A stretch of 64,000 nt of DNA from Bacteroidales bacterium (GTDB lineage: Bacteria > Bacteroidota > Bacteroidia > Bacteroidales > PWNQ01): positions 1-64,000 of the forward strand of contig JAIPBW010000003.1 of assembly GCA_021738505.1 (NCBI GenBank). Direction: 5' to 3'. How positions within the stretch are numbered: position 1 is the stretch's first letter; the number at the start of each line of letters is the position of its first letter. Under the pieces are notes generated by a model, which was given only the letters and a program-made list of their open reading frames with translations, made no database searches and was not told the DNA's origin. Shown in pieces: positions 47,630 through 56,461 of this stretch. The position numbers and the translations under genes were made by a program.

Positions 47630-48711
47630 ACGTTAAACCGGATATGCAGAATATCGCCATCTTTAACCACATACTTTTTCCCTTCTACCTGTGCTTTTCC
47701 TTTATCGCGGCAGGCCTGCTCCGACTTTAGCGTAATAAAGTCTTCATATTTGATAACCTCAGCCCGGATAAAGCCACGTTGAAGGTCGCTATGAATGACG
47801 CCTGCAGCTTCGGGTGCTGTCATCCCGTTTTTGATTGTCCACGCCCGGATTTCATCCGGCCCAATTGTAAAGAAAGTTTTCAGGTCAAGTAATTTATACG
47901 CAGACCGTATCAGACGATTTATCCCGGGCTCTGAAAGTCCGGATTCCTCTAGAAAAGCATCCCGGTCCTCCTGATTATCAAGCTCGGCAATATCAGATTC
48001 CAAAGCAGCAGCAATAATCATCATCTCAGCATCTTCATCCTTAATCGCTTCCTTCACCTGCTCCACATATTTGTTCCCGGAGACAGCCGAGTCTTCATCT
48101 ACGTTACATACGTACAGAACTGGTTTTTCAGTAACAAGATCCAATTCCTTAACATGTATTTTGTCTTCTTCTTTTATATCCAGAGTTCTTGCAGGCTGAA
48201 GATTTTCAAAATGATCTTTATATTTTTCTAAAACCTCCAAGGCTTCTTTAGCCTCCTTTTCGCCGCTTTTGGCTTTTTTCTCCATGCGGGCGATTTTATT
48301 TTCCACCATATAAAGATCTTGTGCCTGAAGCTCAATATCAATATTTTCTTTATCTCTTACCGGGTCAATTGTTTCATCCACATGGGGTACGCTCTCATCA
48401 TCAAAACATCGCAAAACGTGAATAATTGCATCTGTACGCCGAATATCTGAGACAAATTTGTTCCCTTCCTTACCTCCTCCTTTCTTGATTCCGGGGATAT
48501 CAACGATATCCACAGTTACAGGAATAACCTTCTCTGTCGGTTGATATTTTTCCAACTCATAAAGTCTGGGGTCCGGAACATTAAACATTCCAATATTTGC
48601 CTTTTGAGCTTTTGTCCCAATACCAGCCTCAGCTCGTTTTGATGACAAACAGTTAAACAACGTTGTCTTTCCTACATAGGAAAGTCCGACAATACCGCAT
48701 CTTAGTGACAT
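47626..48711 (-). CDS. ychF: Redox-regulated ATPase YchF
   Basis: Obg-related P-loop protein that prefers ATP and binds the ribosome. 361 residues. The N-terminal G1 is GLSYVGKTTLFN, G3 is DIPGIKKGGGKEGNKF, and the C-terminal TGS domain has FFTIGPDEIRAWTIKNGMTAPEAAGVIHSDLQRGFIRAEV. Its stop overlaps the convergent TPR stop, the two sharing the bases TTAA. Confidence 0.97.
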   Translation of the reverse strand: MSLRCGIVGLSYVGKTTLFNCLSSKRAEAGIGTKAQKANIGMFNVPDPRLYELEKYQPTEKVIPVTVDIVDIPGIKKGGGKEGNKFVSDIRRTDAIIHVLRCFDDESVPHVDETIDPVRDKENIDIELQAQDLYMVENKIARMEKKAKSGEKEAKEALEVLEKYKDHFENLQPARTLDIKEEDKIHVKELDLVTEKPVLYVCNVDEDSAVSGNKYVEQVKEAIKDEDAEMMIIAAALESDIAELDNQEDRDAFLEESGLSEPGINRLIRSAYKLLDLKTFFTIGPDEIRAWTIKNGMTAPEAAGVIHSDLQRGFIRAEVIKYEDFITLKSEQACRDKGKAQVEGKKYVVKDGDILHIRFNV

Positions 48712-48733
48712 AAACCTTTATTTTTAAAGGCTG

Positions 48734-48741
48734 CAAAGGTA
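48734..48741 (-). promoter_or_regulatory. ychF: Probable -7 element of ychF
   Basis: CAAAGGTA reads TACCTTTG on the minus strand, 22 bp upstream of the ychF start. The -33 region is unclear. Confidence 0.45.
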
Positions 48742-48822
48742 AGGAATATTCATTATTAACCGGAAGAATTTTTACCGAAAAACAATCAATTACTGATTTT
48801 CCCAAGTGTCGAAAAATTTTTT

Positions 48823-49323
48823 TCATGTAGGCGCTTGTTTATCTTCTCCTGAATTTGCAACGAGGCGTCCACCACGAACGGTCGCTCCTATTGTTAAGGC
48901 TGCACTGATTACGACAATATTTTTTACAATATACTGCCCTTCCAAAGTCAGACCATAAGGGATTTGAGTGAAAACTTCTCCCGGAAAAATGAATATCGGG
49001 GTAATGGTTCCGGCCATTTGCAAAAACAATAAAGCCAGGGTTTCCCGAAGATAAATCTTAAAGATCAAACCTATACCTATCAGGGATTCCCATATTGCTA
49101 ACGTATAAATTATAAATTCTTCTTGTAACAATCCAAAGGTTAAAGTATCTATCGTTCGAATAGCCAGACCCTGAGCAGGACTTAAGCCGGGAAAAAACTT
49201 CAGCAATCCAAACCATAAAAAGACAATTCCTACACTGATTCGCAGAAAAGGAATACTCCAACGAGCCATCCAGTTGGTAATTGGCTCATCATACCTGTTT
49301 ATAATATCTTCTCTTTTAATCAT
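48823..49323 (-). CDS. DoxX-like membrane protein
   Basis: 166 residues with four hydrophobic segments. The first, FLRISVGIVFLWFGLLKFFPGLSP, is the hallmark of DoxX/DUF417-type proteins. The others are FIIYTLAIWESLIGIGLIF, ALLFLQMAGTITPIFIFP and IVKNIVVISAALTIGAT. Family members link to redox or organic-compound handling in some species, but no partner is adjacent here. Function open. Confidence 0.72.
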   Translation of the reverse strand: MIKREDIINRYDEPITNWMARWSIPFLRISVGIVFLWFGLLKFFPGLSPAQGLAIRTIDTLTFGLLQEEFIIYTLAIWESLIGIGLIFKIYLRETLALLFLQMAGTITPIFIFPGEVFTQIPYGLTLEGQYIVKNIVVISAALTIGATVRGGRLVANSGEDKQAPT

Positions 49324-49511
49324 AATACATTTATTTATCTGTTAACTAATAAACAGATCGAATGGTATTTGGTTTAGGTTTTTGAGCGATTTGTTGACCA
49401 TTTTTTTATGAGCGAATGTTTCCCGGACATTTCCTTATACCTTTCACTGTCATTGCTATAAATAACATTCAAAGACTTTTCCATGAAGCACTAAAAAATA
49501 GAGGAGACCTA

Positions 49512-50150
49512 CTATCTTGTTTCGTCCAAAAAACTTGTCGGCCGCAATTGTCGTGGTGTAACCCACTTCCCTTGTATGTTTGACCGGGGAATGGGGTCTC
49601 CGTTTTTGTCAAGAAATTCACCCTCATCGTCTCTGAGGACAGACACACAATGTCCATTTCTGACACTGTCTATCGCGGCTTCTAATAAGATATAATCAGA
49701 AGTATCTTTCATCGCCCGACCAATATTTAAGCCTACATGATTGTTATGAATATCCATTATTGTGGCTATGGAATCATGAAAACAATCCGAATTTACCAGA
49801 CTTGTTGAAAAATCCTTCATGTTTGCAATTTCGTGAGCACAGCCTAGCTTACAGGCCTTTTTGGCTGAAAAACGACTTGACAAAAGAGCCATCCAATATG
49901 TATGGCGAATAGCATCTGTTATGCCATCGCAGCGTATGGAATCCGTAAACGAAAGTTGCATCAAACTATCAGAAACCTCCCTTGCCTGCATACTAAGGTG
50001 AAAAGCTTCTTTCGCAATAAAAGGGTGTTTCAAAACCCAGATTCTTTCCTGATGTGAGACATTGAAAAAATGTCTTAAAAGACCCTGCGAATGAGCAAAG
50101 TTAATATCCAATAATACGCTTAAAATTGTACAGAAAATAATTTTTTTCAT
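49512..50150 (-). CDS. Secreted DUF6973-like protein
   Basis: 212 residues when started at MKKIIFCTILSVLLDINFAHSQG, which is a signal peptide. The track start adds 25 unlikely residues. The mature part shows a His/Asp/Glu pattern: DGITDAIRHTYWMALLSSRFSAKKACKLGCAHEIAN, then MDIHNNHVGLNIGRAMKD. These fit my memory of DUF6973 (RHxxW, HE, DxHNNxVGR), a family of unknown function that may be metal-dependent. The assignment is made by eye. Confidence 0.65.
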   Translation of the reverse strand: MKKIIFCTILSVLLDINFAHSQGLLRHFFNVSHQERIWVLKHPFIAKEAFHLSMQAREVSDSLMQLSFTDSIRCDGITDAIRHTYWMALLSSRFSAKKACKLGCAHEIANMKDFSTSLVNSDCFHDSIATIMDIHNNHVGLNIGRAMKDTSDYILLEAAIDSVRNGHCVSVLRDDEGEFLDKNGDPIPRSNIQGKWVTPRQLRPTSFLDETR

Positions 50151-50282
50151 AAATCGAATAAAATATAATGTAAAAATAGTAATTTTGGTAAAATCATACA
50201 ATGCGAATTTGCACAAACCACACAAAAACCTGAAAGAGCAAATTCACAAAAAATCCATTATAAAAAAATCATTTAGTTACTT

Positions 50283-50699
50283 ATGAAAATGCATATTACA
50301 CGAAAAGAACGTTTTAATGCTGCCCACAGGTTATATCGCGAGGACTACTCCGATGAAAAAAACCTGGAAGTTTTTGGTAAATGCAGCAACCCCAATTGGC
50401 ACGGACATAACTACGATCTTTATGTTACTGTGGCAGGCGAAGTAAATCCTGAAACAGGTTTTGTGATAAACCTCAAACAATTAAGCAAAATTATTCGTGA
50501 GTATGTGGTCAATAAGCTTGATCATAAAAACATCAACTTAGAGGTTGATTTTATGCAGGGAAAATTAGCCTCAACCGAAAATATAGCCATTGCTATTTGG
50601 AATGAACTAGAAAAACCTGTTAACGAGCTGGATGCAAAACTTCACAGCATCAAAATTTATGAAACCGAAAATAATTTTGTAGAATATTTCGGAGAATAA
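50283..50699 (+). CDS. 6-pyruvoyl-tetrahydropterin synthase / QueD family protein
   Basis: 138 residues. Zn-binding histidines sit in FNAAHRL and [13 protein letters not shown], and the catalytic Cys is in [12 protein letters not shown]. The family acts on dihydroneopterin triphosphate, the product of FolE, which is encoded next door. The spaced Cys-x3-5-HGH motif is closer to the PTPS form than to classic QueD. It could serve queuosine or a pterin, and I cannot decide which. It forms an operon with folE. Confidence 0.88.
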   Translation: MKMHITRKERFNAAHRLYREDYSDEKNLEVFGKCSNPNWHGHNYDLYVTVAGEVNPETGFVINLKQLSKIIREYVVNKLDHKNINLEVDFMQGKLASTENIAIAIWNELEKPVNELDAKLHSIKIYETENNFVEYFGE

Positions 50700-50731
50700 T
50701 ACTTTTGACCCATTCAAATAACAAAAGCTAT

Positions 50732-51394
50732 ATGAACAAAAATCAACATCCCGAGCACGATCATACGTATTATGACCCCGATGACTCGAACAATATTGGT
50801 GGTTACGAACGCATTGAACAGTATAACCCGGAACGCATAGAAAAATTAATGCCCCACTACAAAGACATTTTGGGGCTTATTGGAGAAGACCCGGAGCGTG
50901 AAGGGCTTTTGGATACACCCAAACGAGTTGCCAAAGCCATGCAATACCTGACACATGGTTATGACCTTGACCCTGAAAAGATATTAAAATCGGCAATGTT
51001 TCAGGAAGAATACAAACAAATGGTAGTTGTAAAAGATATAGAAATCTACTCGCTATGTGAGCATCACATGATTCCTTTTATTGGGAAAGCACACGTAGCC
51101 TATATTCCCAATGGATATATCGTAGGATTAAGCAAAATACCTCGTGTTGTTGATGCATATGCACGCCGGCTTCAGGTGCAGGAACGGTTAACAATGCAAA
51201 TCAAAGAAGCAATACAAAACACACTTAAACCTTTAGGAGTAGCAGTAGTTATAGAGGCACGACATCTGTGCATGGCCATGCGTGGCATCCAAAAACAAAA
51301 CAGTGTAACGACGACTTCTGATTTCACCGGAGCTTTTACGATTGATAAAACCAGACAGGAATTCCTTCACCTTATTGATGCAGATTTATCGTAA
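50732..51394 (+). CDS. folE: GTP cyclohydrolase I
   Basis: Opens GTP to dihydroneopterin triphosphate, the first step to folate and related pterins. About 220 residues. The Zn/active site is [29 protein letters not shown], then [12 protein letters not shown] and [12 protein letters not shown]. The ATG at 50732 ([14 protein letters not shown]) is preferred over the TTG at 50705. The N-terminal extension is His-rich. It lies directly after the PTPS-family gene. Confidence 0.95.
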   Translation: MNKNQHPEHDHTYYDPDDSNNIGGYERIEQYNPERIEKLMPHYKDILGLIGEDPEREGLLDTPKRVAKAMQYLTHGYDLDPEKILKSAMFQEEYKQMVVVKDIEIYSLCEHHMIPFIGKAHVAYIPNGYIVGLSKIPRVVDAYARRLQVQERLTMQIKEAIQNTLKPLGVAVVIEARHLCMAMRGIQKQNSVTTTSDFTGAFTIDKTRQEFLHLIDADLS

Positions 51395-51494
51395 CAGTCT
51401 TTTTGTCTAAATTTACAGCAGTTACATGACATGGCATTTTTTTTGATAACAAAACGTGTTGTTAAACGTTAACCAATGCATAAAAAGAGAAAAT

Positions 51495-52253
51495 ATGTTA
51501 GAACAAAGAAATAATAATACAGGGATTTTCGCCGGACAGCGCGGGGCTGCTTCGCAATCAGGCTCCATAACTTTAGATGCGGAAACAGCGCGCATTTTCA
51601 TTTCTAAAGTTTTCTCCTGGATGGCTGTTGGCCTGGCAATAACTGCTTTTGTAGCCTGGGCGTTTGCATCCAGCGAGCAACTTATAGGATTATTGATTTC
51701 AGAATCCGGAATGAATGTAATGGGATATGTAGTTATGTTCGCTCCCTTCGCTCTTGTTTTACTGATGTCATTCCGCTTTGAAAAAATGTCGTCGGGAACA
51801 ATTACTTTGCTCTTCGGTGGCTTTTCTATTCTTATGGGTATGAGTTTAAGTTTCATACTGCTTGTTTTCACAGCCTCTTCCGTATTTCAGACGTTTGCAG
51901 TTACAGCAGGCATGTTTGGAACGATGGCTATAATCGGATATACAACCAAAACAGACCTTTCCAAATTCGGTGCATATTTATACATGGCACTAATCGGGCT
52001 TATCCTGGCAAGTGTGATTAACTGGTTTATGCAAAGTTCCACAATGGAATATATCATTAGCTTTGCCGGTGTTTTGATTTTTACCGGACTTACTGCTTAT
52101 GACACACAGAAGCTCAAACGGATCGGCAGCAATTCCGAAGCCTATGGACAGGAAAGAACCAACAAACTTGTGATCATGGGAGCTCTAACCCTTTATCTCG
52201 ACTTTATTAACTTATTCCTGTTTCTTTTAAGATTCCTTGGTGACAGACGATAA
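51495..52253 (+). CDS. Bax inhibitor-1/YccA family membrane protein
   Basis: About 252 residues with seven hydrophobic segments, as in BI-1 (TMBIM) proteins that leak Ca2+ or interact with membrane proteases. KVFSWMAVGLAITAFVAWAFA, then MGMSLSFILLVFTASSVFQTFAVTAGMFGTMAIIGY, then GLTAYDTQKLKRIGS, are typical. The ATG at 51495 (MLEQRNNN) is preferred to the TTG at 51456. Confidence 0.92.
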   Translation: MLEQRNNNTGIFAGQRGAASQSGSITLDAETARIFISKVFSWMAVGLAITAFVAWAFASSEQLIGLLISESGMNVMGYVVMFAPFALVLLMSFRFEKMSSGTITLLFGGFSILMGMSLSFILLVFTASSVFQTFAVTAGMFGTMAIIGYTTKTDLSKFGAYLYMALIGLILASVINWFMQSSTMEYIISFAGVLIFTGLTAYDTQKLKRIGSNSEAYGQERTNKLVIMGALTLYLDFINLFLFLLRFLGDRR

Positions 52254-52311
52254 TTTGAGATTATAGTAAACATAATTTTTCAAGAAGATATAAAAATAAA
52301 AATTAAACAAT

Positions 52312-53193
52312 ATGAACGCTTACGTATTTCCCGGGCAAGGCGCTCAATACGTTGGTATGGGCAAAGACCTGTATGACAACTTTGAAGAAGCCAAAACACT
52401 GTTTGAAAAAGCCAATGACATTCTTGGGTTTCGAATTACAGATCTGATGTTTGAAGGCACGGACGAAGATTTGCGTCAAACCAATGTAACTCAACCGGCT
52501 ATTTTTTTACATTCGGTAATTCTGGCCAAAATGATGAAAGATCAATTTAAGCCGGATATGGTCGCAGGCCACTCGCTGGGTGAATTTTCCGCACTGGTAG
52601 CTGCTAATGCCCTTTCGTTTGAAGACGGGCTCAAACTCGTACACAAACGGGCACTGGCCATGCAAAAAGCATGTGAGACAGAACCCTCAACCATGGCTGC
52701 CATCGTTGGTCTGGATGATGAAACAGTGGAAAACGTGCTTAAAGATATTGAGGAAGTCGTCGTTCCGGCCAATTATAATACAACCGGCCAATTGGTTATT
52801 TCCGGTTCTATGAAAGGGATTGATGCTGCTTGTGAAAAATTAAAAGAAGCCGGAGCCAAAAGAGCTTTGCCTCTTAACGTAGGAGGAGCTTTTCATTCCC
52901 CGCTTATGGAGCCGGCTCGTGAGGAATTGGCAAAAGCTATCGCTGACACCCAAATTAATAAGCCGGTTTGTCCCATCTACCAGAATGTAACAGCAAAAGC
53001 TGAAACAGAACCGGAAACAATAAAAGAAAACCTTGTGCAACAGCTTACTTCACCTGTCAAATGGACGCAGATCATGCAAAATATGATTGCCGATGGCATG
53101 ACTTCATACACAGAGGTTGGTCCTGGAAAAGTATTGCAAGGGTTGATAAAAAAGATTGATCGCAAAATGCCGGCACAAAGTGCTGAAATTTAA
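52312..53193 (+). CDS. fabD: Malonyl-CoA:ACP transacylase
   Basis: Loads malonyl groups on acyl carrier protein for fatty acid synthesis. 293 residues. The active-site Ser sits in AGHSLGEFSALVAA (near residue 88). PGQGAQYVGMGKDLYDNF at the N-terminus and GGAFHSPLM near 190 (catalytic His) are also conserved. It is monocistronic with a terminator after it. Confidence 0.97.
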   Translation: MNAYVFPGQGAQYVGMGKDLYDNFEEAKTLFEKANDILGFRITDLMFEGTDEDLRQTNVTQPAIFLHSVILAKMMKDQFKPDMVAGHSLGEFSALVAANALSFEDGLKLVHKRALAMQKACETEPSTMAAIVGLDDETVENVLKDIEEVVVPANYNTTGQLVISGSMKGIDAACEKLKEAGAKRALPLNVGGAFHSPLMEPAREELAKAIADTQINKPVCPIYQNVTAKAETEPETIKENLVQQLTSPVKWTQIMQNMIADGMTSYTEVGPGKVLQGLIKKIDRKMPAQSAEI

Positions 53194-53214
53194 TATACTA
53201 ATATTTACAACTGA

Positions 53215-53248
53215 GAAGCCGCCCAAAATGGTGCGGCTTTTTCTTTTT
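53215..53248 (+). terminator. Rho-independent terminator of fabD
   Basis: AAGCCGC pairs with GCGGCTT around a short loop, followed by TTTTCTTTTT. Confidence 0.8.
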
Positions 53249-53405
53249 GCAGCATGGCATACAACATCAGAAATTTACATTAAATTTGACATCTGCTAAA
53301 CAAAAAGGTGGTTAAACCAACACGATTGCAAAAAACGAACAAAAAAAAACCACAGCTAAGATGCTATGCCTAAAGCTTATAACTTTAATAAAATAAATTA
53401 ATCCT

Positions 53406-54023
53406 ATGAACTGGATGGAATGGATCGGTTATGCCGCATCAGCATTTATATTGTTGTCAATGCTGATGACCTCAATCGTAAAGCTTCGATTTATAAATCT
53501 CATCGGATCTCTGCTATTCGTTGTTTATGGCTTTTTGATTGAAGCGTATCCTGTGGCCTTTATGAATTTTTTCATCGCCATTGTCAATATTTATTATATC
53601 ATCCAGATTCGTGCTGTAAATAAAGATGATTTCTCTATTCTGGAAATCAGAACGGACAGCGAATATGTCAAAGAATTCCTGAATTTTTATGAAGAAGATA
53701 TAAAAAATTTCATCCCTCACTTTTCCTTTGAAAAAGCTACTGTTGATGAATGCTGGCTTCTACTCAAAGACATGAAAGTTGCCGGAATTTTTATGGGCCG
53801 CAAAACTGATCAAAACACCCTCTTTATCGATCTTGATTATATTTTGAAACAATACCGTGATTTCCGGATCGGAACATTTCTTTATAAATACAACCAGGAT
53901 TTCTTTTTAAACAAAGGGATACACCACCTTAAAGCACTACCTGCCAGCAACCAGCATAATCATTATCTTAAAAAAATGGGATTTCAATATCAAAATGGAT
54001 ATTATGAACGTTCTATTAAATAA
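53406..54023 (+). CDS. YgjV-like membrane segment fused to GNAT-like domain
   Basis: 205 residues. The N-terminal 70 residues have three hydrophobic helices (WIGYAASAFILLSMLMTSIVKLRFINLIGSLLFVVYGFL), as in YgjV-type inner-membrane proteins. The C-terminal part (about 90-205) looks like an N-acetyltransferase fold: VAGIFMGRKTDQNTLFIDLDYILKQYRDFRIGTFLYKY, then HLKALPASNQHNHYLKKMGFQYQN. The acetyl-CoA motif is only partly preserved. The function is unknown; it may be a tethered acetyltransferase. It overlaps the track start of the next gene, but the two ATGs chosen here do not overlap. Confidence 0.72.
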   Translation: MNWMEWIGYAASAFILLSMLMTSIVKLRFINLIGSLLFVVYGFLIEAYPVAFMNFFIAIVNIYYIIQIRAVNKDDFSILEIRTDSEYVKEFLNFYEEDIKNFIPHFSFEKATVDECWLLLKDMKVAGIFMGRKTDQNTLFIDLDYILKQYRDFRIGTFLYKYNQDFFLNKGIHHLKALPASNQHNHYLKKMGFQYQNGYYERSIK

Positions 54024-54033
54024 AACAAACAAC

Positions 54034-55497
54034 ATGTATAAACTTAGCTGCTTCATTGTTATTCTATTCTTTTTATTCTCTTGTAATAATGAAAAAGGAG
54101 TTGTTCATATTGAAGGCAATCATCCTTCGGTAAAAAACAAGAAGGTTTATCTTATAAAAACAAAGGATGCGCAGGGATATCAACATTTTCATAAAGCAGT
54201 AGACTCTGCTTTTGCAGATAAAAAAGGGCATTATATTCTTAATACTGATATTCAGAAAAGCGATTTTTATCAACTTCGAAACAATGTGGGTCACAAGCTT
54301 TGGGGAAATGACTTGTTTCTTCAAGCCGGCGACAGCATTAAATTATCAGAAACAAAACTAACTGCAAATTCTTCAGAAGCCAGTGAGGTCAACAAATTCC
54401 CGCGAAAATTAAGTGAAAAGTTTCCACATAAATCTCATGAATGGATTACTATGCCACCTGATGAGTTTATGAATACGGTTTCAGATCATTATTCTAAAAT
54501 AATGTCTTTTACGAAAGATTACTTTGCTCCGCTTGAAGTACCTCCAAAAGTGCTAAATCGCTACACAAAAGAAGTGAAGCTTAGAAAACTCAACATGAAA
54601 TTAAACTATCTGCAACATCATAACTTATACGCTTATGGCGAATGGTATCCAATGCCGATAGACTCCCTGAGTTTTGACCAACCAATAAAAAAAGTATTAC
54701 AAGACACTTCGTGGTATTACTTAGAAAACTACCAACGGTTAATCCGAAAATATACAACAGCGCAGTATCATACACATTTTTTTAACCCGCTGGATGCGAA
54801 TGCCGACAGACGAGGACTAATGACCCGTAAGGCAATCATAGATACTATGTTTGCAGGAATTCAAAAAGATATAGCACTGGCAACTTTAACCAATGACTTT
54901 TGGCGTTATTTGCCAGCCATGCAGGATAAATTTTTTAAAGATATTGAAAATATATTAGGCTATTTCAAAGAGACTAAACACTCAGATCAATTTTTTAATT
55001 ATTACAAGAAAGTCTATCAGGATTACAAACGCCTTGAACCCGGAAACCCTGCCCCCAATTTTACACTAAGAGACACAAGTGGCCAGAAAATATCCTTAAA
55101 TCAATTTTATGGAGACTACATTTACATCACATTCTGGAATACAATGAACAGTGTTTTCACTTCCAACCTGGATGCTTATCGTTCTCTTGCAAAAGACTTT
55201 GACTATTATGACAATTTATCTATGGTCTTTATAGCTCTTCAGCCTCGTGAAAAAGCAGCGCAAAAAGCATGGGGCTATTTTTTAAGAAATTATCCCTTTG
55301 GAGAAAATCATTTAATTGCTCCGGGACAAATGGATAACAACGAAATACAACCGTATCTGATTGAAGCAATTCCGACTCATGTATTAATTGATCCCGAAGG
55401 AAAAATAATAACAGCAAGAGCCCCCGGACCAGATAAAATTATGCAAACAATAGAAAAGATTATGGCCAATCAAATACAAATCAGCTCCTCTGGTTAG
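54034..55497 (+). CDS. TlpA-like lipoprotein without CXXC
   Basis: 487 residues from ATG 54034 (MYKLSCFIVILFFLFSCNN), chosen because it gives a signal with lipobox FLFSC. The central part (about 120-330) is a helical domain typical of DUF4369/TlpA lipoproteins. The C-terminal thioredoxin-like domain (about 338-480) has YIYITFWNTMNSVFTSN where the active site FWASWCxxC is expected, so both cysteines are gone (Asn372 and Phe375). TPxHVLIDPEGKII is retained. It cannot act as a dithiol oxidoreductase and may have become a binding protein. Confidence 0.8.
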   Translation: MYKLSCFIVILFFLFSCNNEKGVVHIEGNHPSVKNKKVYLIKTKDAQGYQHFHKAVDSAFADKKGHYILNTDIQKSDFYQLRNNVGHKLWGNDLFLQAGDSIKLSETKLTANSSEASEVNKFPRKLSEKFPHKSHEWITMPPDEFMNTVSDHYSKIMSFTKDYFAPLEVPPKVLNRYTKEVKLRKLNMKLNYLQHHNLYAYGEWYPMPIDSLSFDQPIKKVLQDTSWYYLENYQRLIRKYTTAQYHTHFFNPLDANADRRGLMTRKAIIDTMFAGIQKDIALATLTNDFWRYLPAMQDKFFKDIENILGYFKETKHSDQFFNYYKKVYQDYKRLEPGNPAPNFTLRDTSGQKISLNQFYGDYIYITFWNTMNSVFTSNLDAYRSLAKDFDYYDNLSMVFIALQPREKAAQKAWGYFLRNYPFGENHLIAPGQMDNNEIQPYLIEAIPTHVLIDPEGKIITARAPGPDKIMQTIEKIMANQIQISSSG

Positions 55498-55502
55498 AAG
55501 GG

Positions 55503-56252
55503 CTACAGTTGGTTATTAAGAAAAAGCTCAGACTTGTCAATCAATTTTTTGACCAGCGGCTGGTACTGGAATTGGTGTAAAGCAGAAAGATATTTTGAAT
55601 TATGCAGGTCAGTACCAATGAAACTATACATATCATTTTCCAGAAGCCATTCAGCGTTCTTTTTTACCTCATTTCCATAGTATCCGGCCAACGATAAAAT
55701 ATTCAATTGTAGATAAACAGAGCGGTCAATTAATTCATGATAACGTTCTTTTCTCCCAGCCCAAAAAAGATATCGTTCGGCATGAGCCAAAATGACTTTG
55801 TAACCTGCTATTTGGATATCGAATATCACATGGTTCAGATTTACCGGTTCCATGATATAGGACATCTCAATTAAAACATGGTCATCCCCCATAGTAAGCA
55901 GATTATTATCTTTAAGTTTTTCCTGAAATCCATCATCCAAAAGATATTCTGCAGCAGCGTCTACCTTAACGGGTAATCCGGTTTTTGCGGCAGCTTCTCT
56001 CACATAATCCAGCCCTTTACATATCGTATCTCTATTATTTTGATAGATATCATTCATGATATGGGGAGTAGTGATCAATTTAGAAAAACCCAAATCATGC
56101 AGGCCACGAATCATCTCCACAGATTCTTCTATCGACTTCACTCCATCGTCAATACCAGGAATCAGATGGGAATGCATATCCGTGGAAAAAGCAGAAAAAT
56201 CGAGAGGTTCAGCCATATTAGAAGAACCAAAAAAAGTTTTAAAAATACCCAT
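55503..56252 (-). CDS. PHP-type tyrosine-protein phosphatase (CpsB/YwqE family)
   Basis: 249 residues. The PHP metal-binding start is FSTDMHSHLIPGIDDGVKS, followed by LITTPHIMNDIY, VDAAAEYLLDD, YKVILAHAERYLF and SFIGTDLHNSKYLS. Such enzymes dephosphorylate the tyrosine kinases that regulate capsule or exopolysaccharide export. It lies beside rfbB and galE, which supports a surface-polysaccharide role. A 201-bp C element separates it from rfbB, and only 8 bp of the gap lie outside the element. Confidence 0.9.
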   Translation of the reverse strand: MGIFKTFFGSSNMAEPLDFSAFSTDMHSHLIPGIDDGVKSIEESVEMIRGLHDLGFSKLITTPHIMNDIYQNNRDTICKGLDYVREAAAKTGLPVKVDAAAEYLLDDGFQEKLKDNNLLTMGDDHVLIEMSYIMEPVNLNHVIFDIQIAGYKVILAHAERYLFWAGRKERYHELIDRSVYLQLNILSLAGYYGNEVKKNAEWLLENDMYSFIGTDLHNSKYLSALHQFQYQPLVKKLIDKSELFLNNQL

Positions 56253-56260
56253 TATATTAT

Positions 56261-56461
56261 TTAGTGTCTGTCAATAAAGTAAGTGTTTAGTTCATAATGT
56301 TCAAGTTCAAAGTTTACCCCGTTTTTTTTATCGGGGCCTGCCCCCGCATTTATCGGGGGATTGCGAAGTATTTAAAAACAAGGAGTCCCGATTGTAACAT
56401 CGGGATGGCTGTTTTAAATACGAGCATAACGCAGAAATTGGACATTATGGACAAACACTAT
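56261..56461. mobile_element. MITE-like palindromic element C2 (complete)
   Basis: 201 bp bounded by imperfect 20-bp terminal inverted repeats: TTAGTGTCTGTCAATAAAGT (56261-56280) and ACATTATGGACAAACACTAT (56442-56461), agreeing at 16 of 20 positions. Inside are nested inverted repeats: CCCCG..CGGGG, CCCCGCATTTATCGGGGG, TATTTAAAAAC..GTTTTAAATA and TCCCGAT..ATCGGGA. It has no coding capacity. It fills nearly the whole gap between the CpsB-type gene and rfbB, with its right end touching the rfbB stop codon. A transposase would have to be supplied in trans. Confidence 0.65.
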
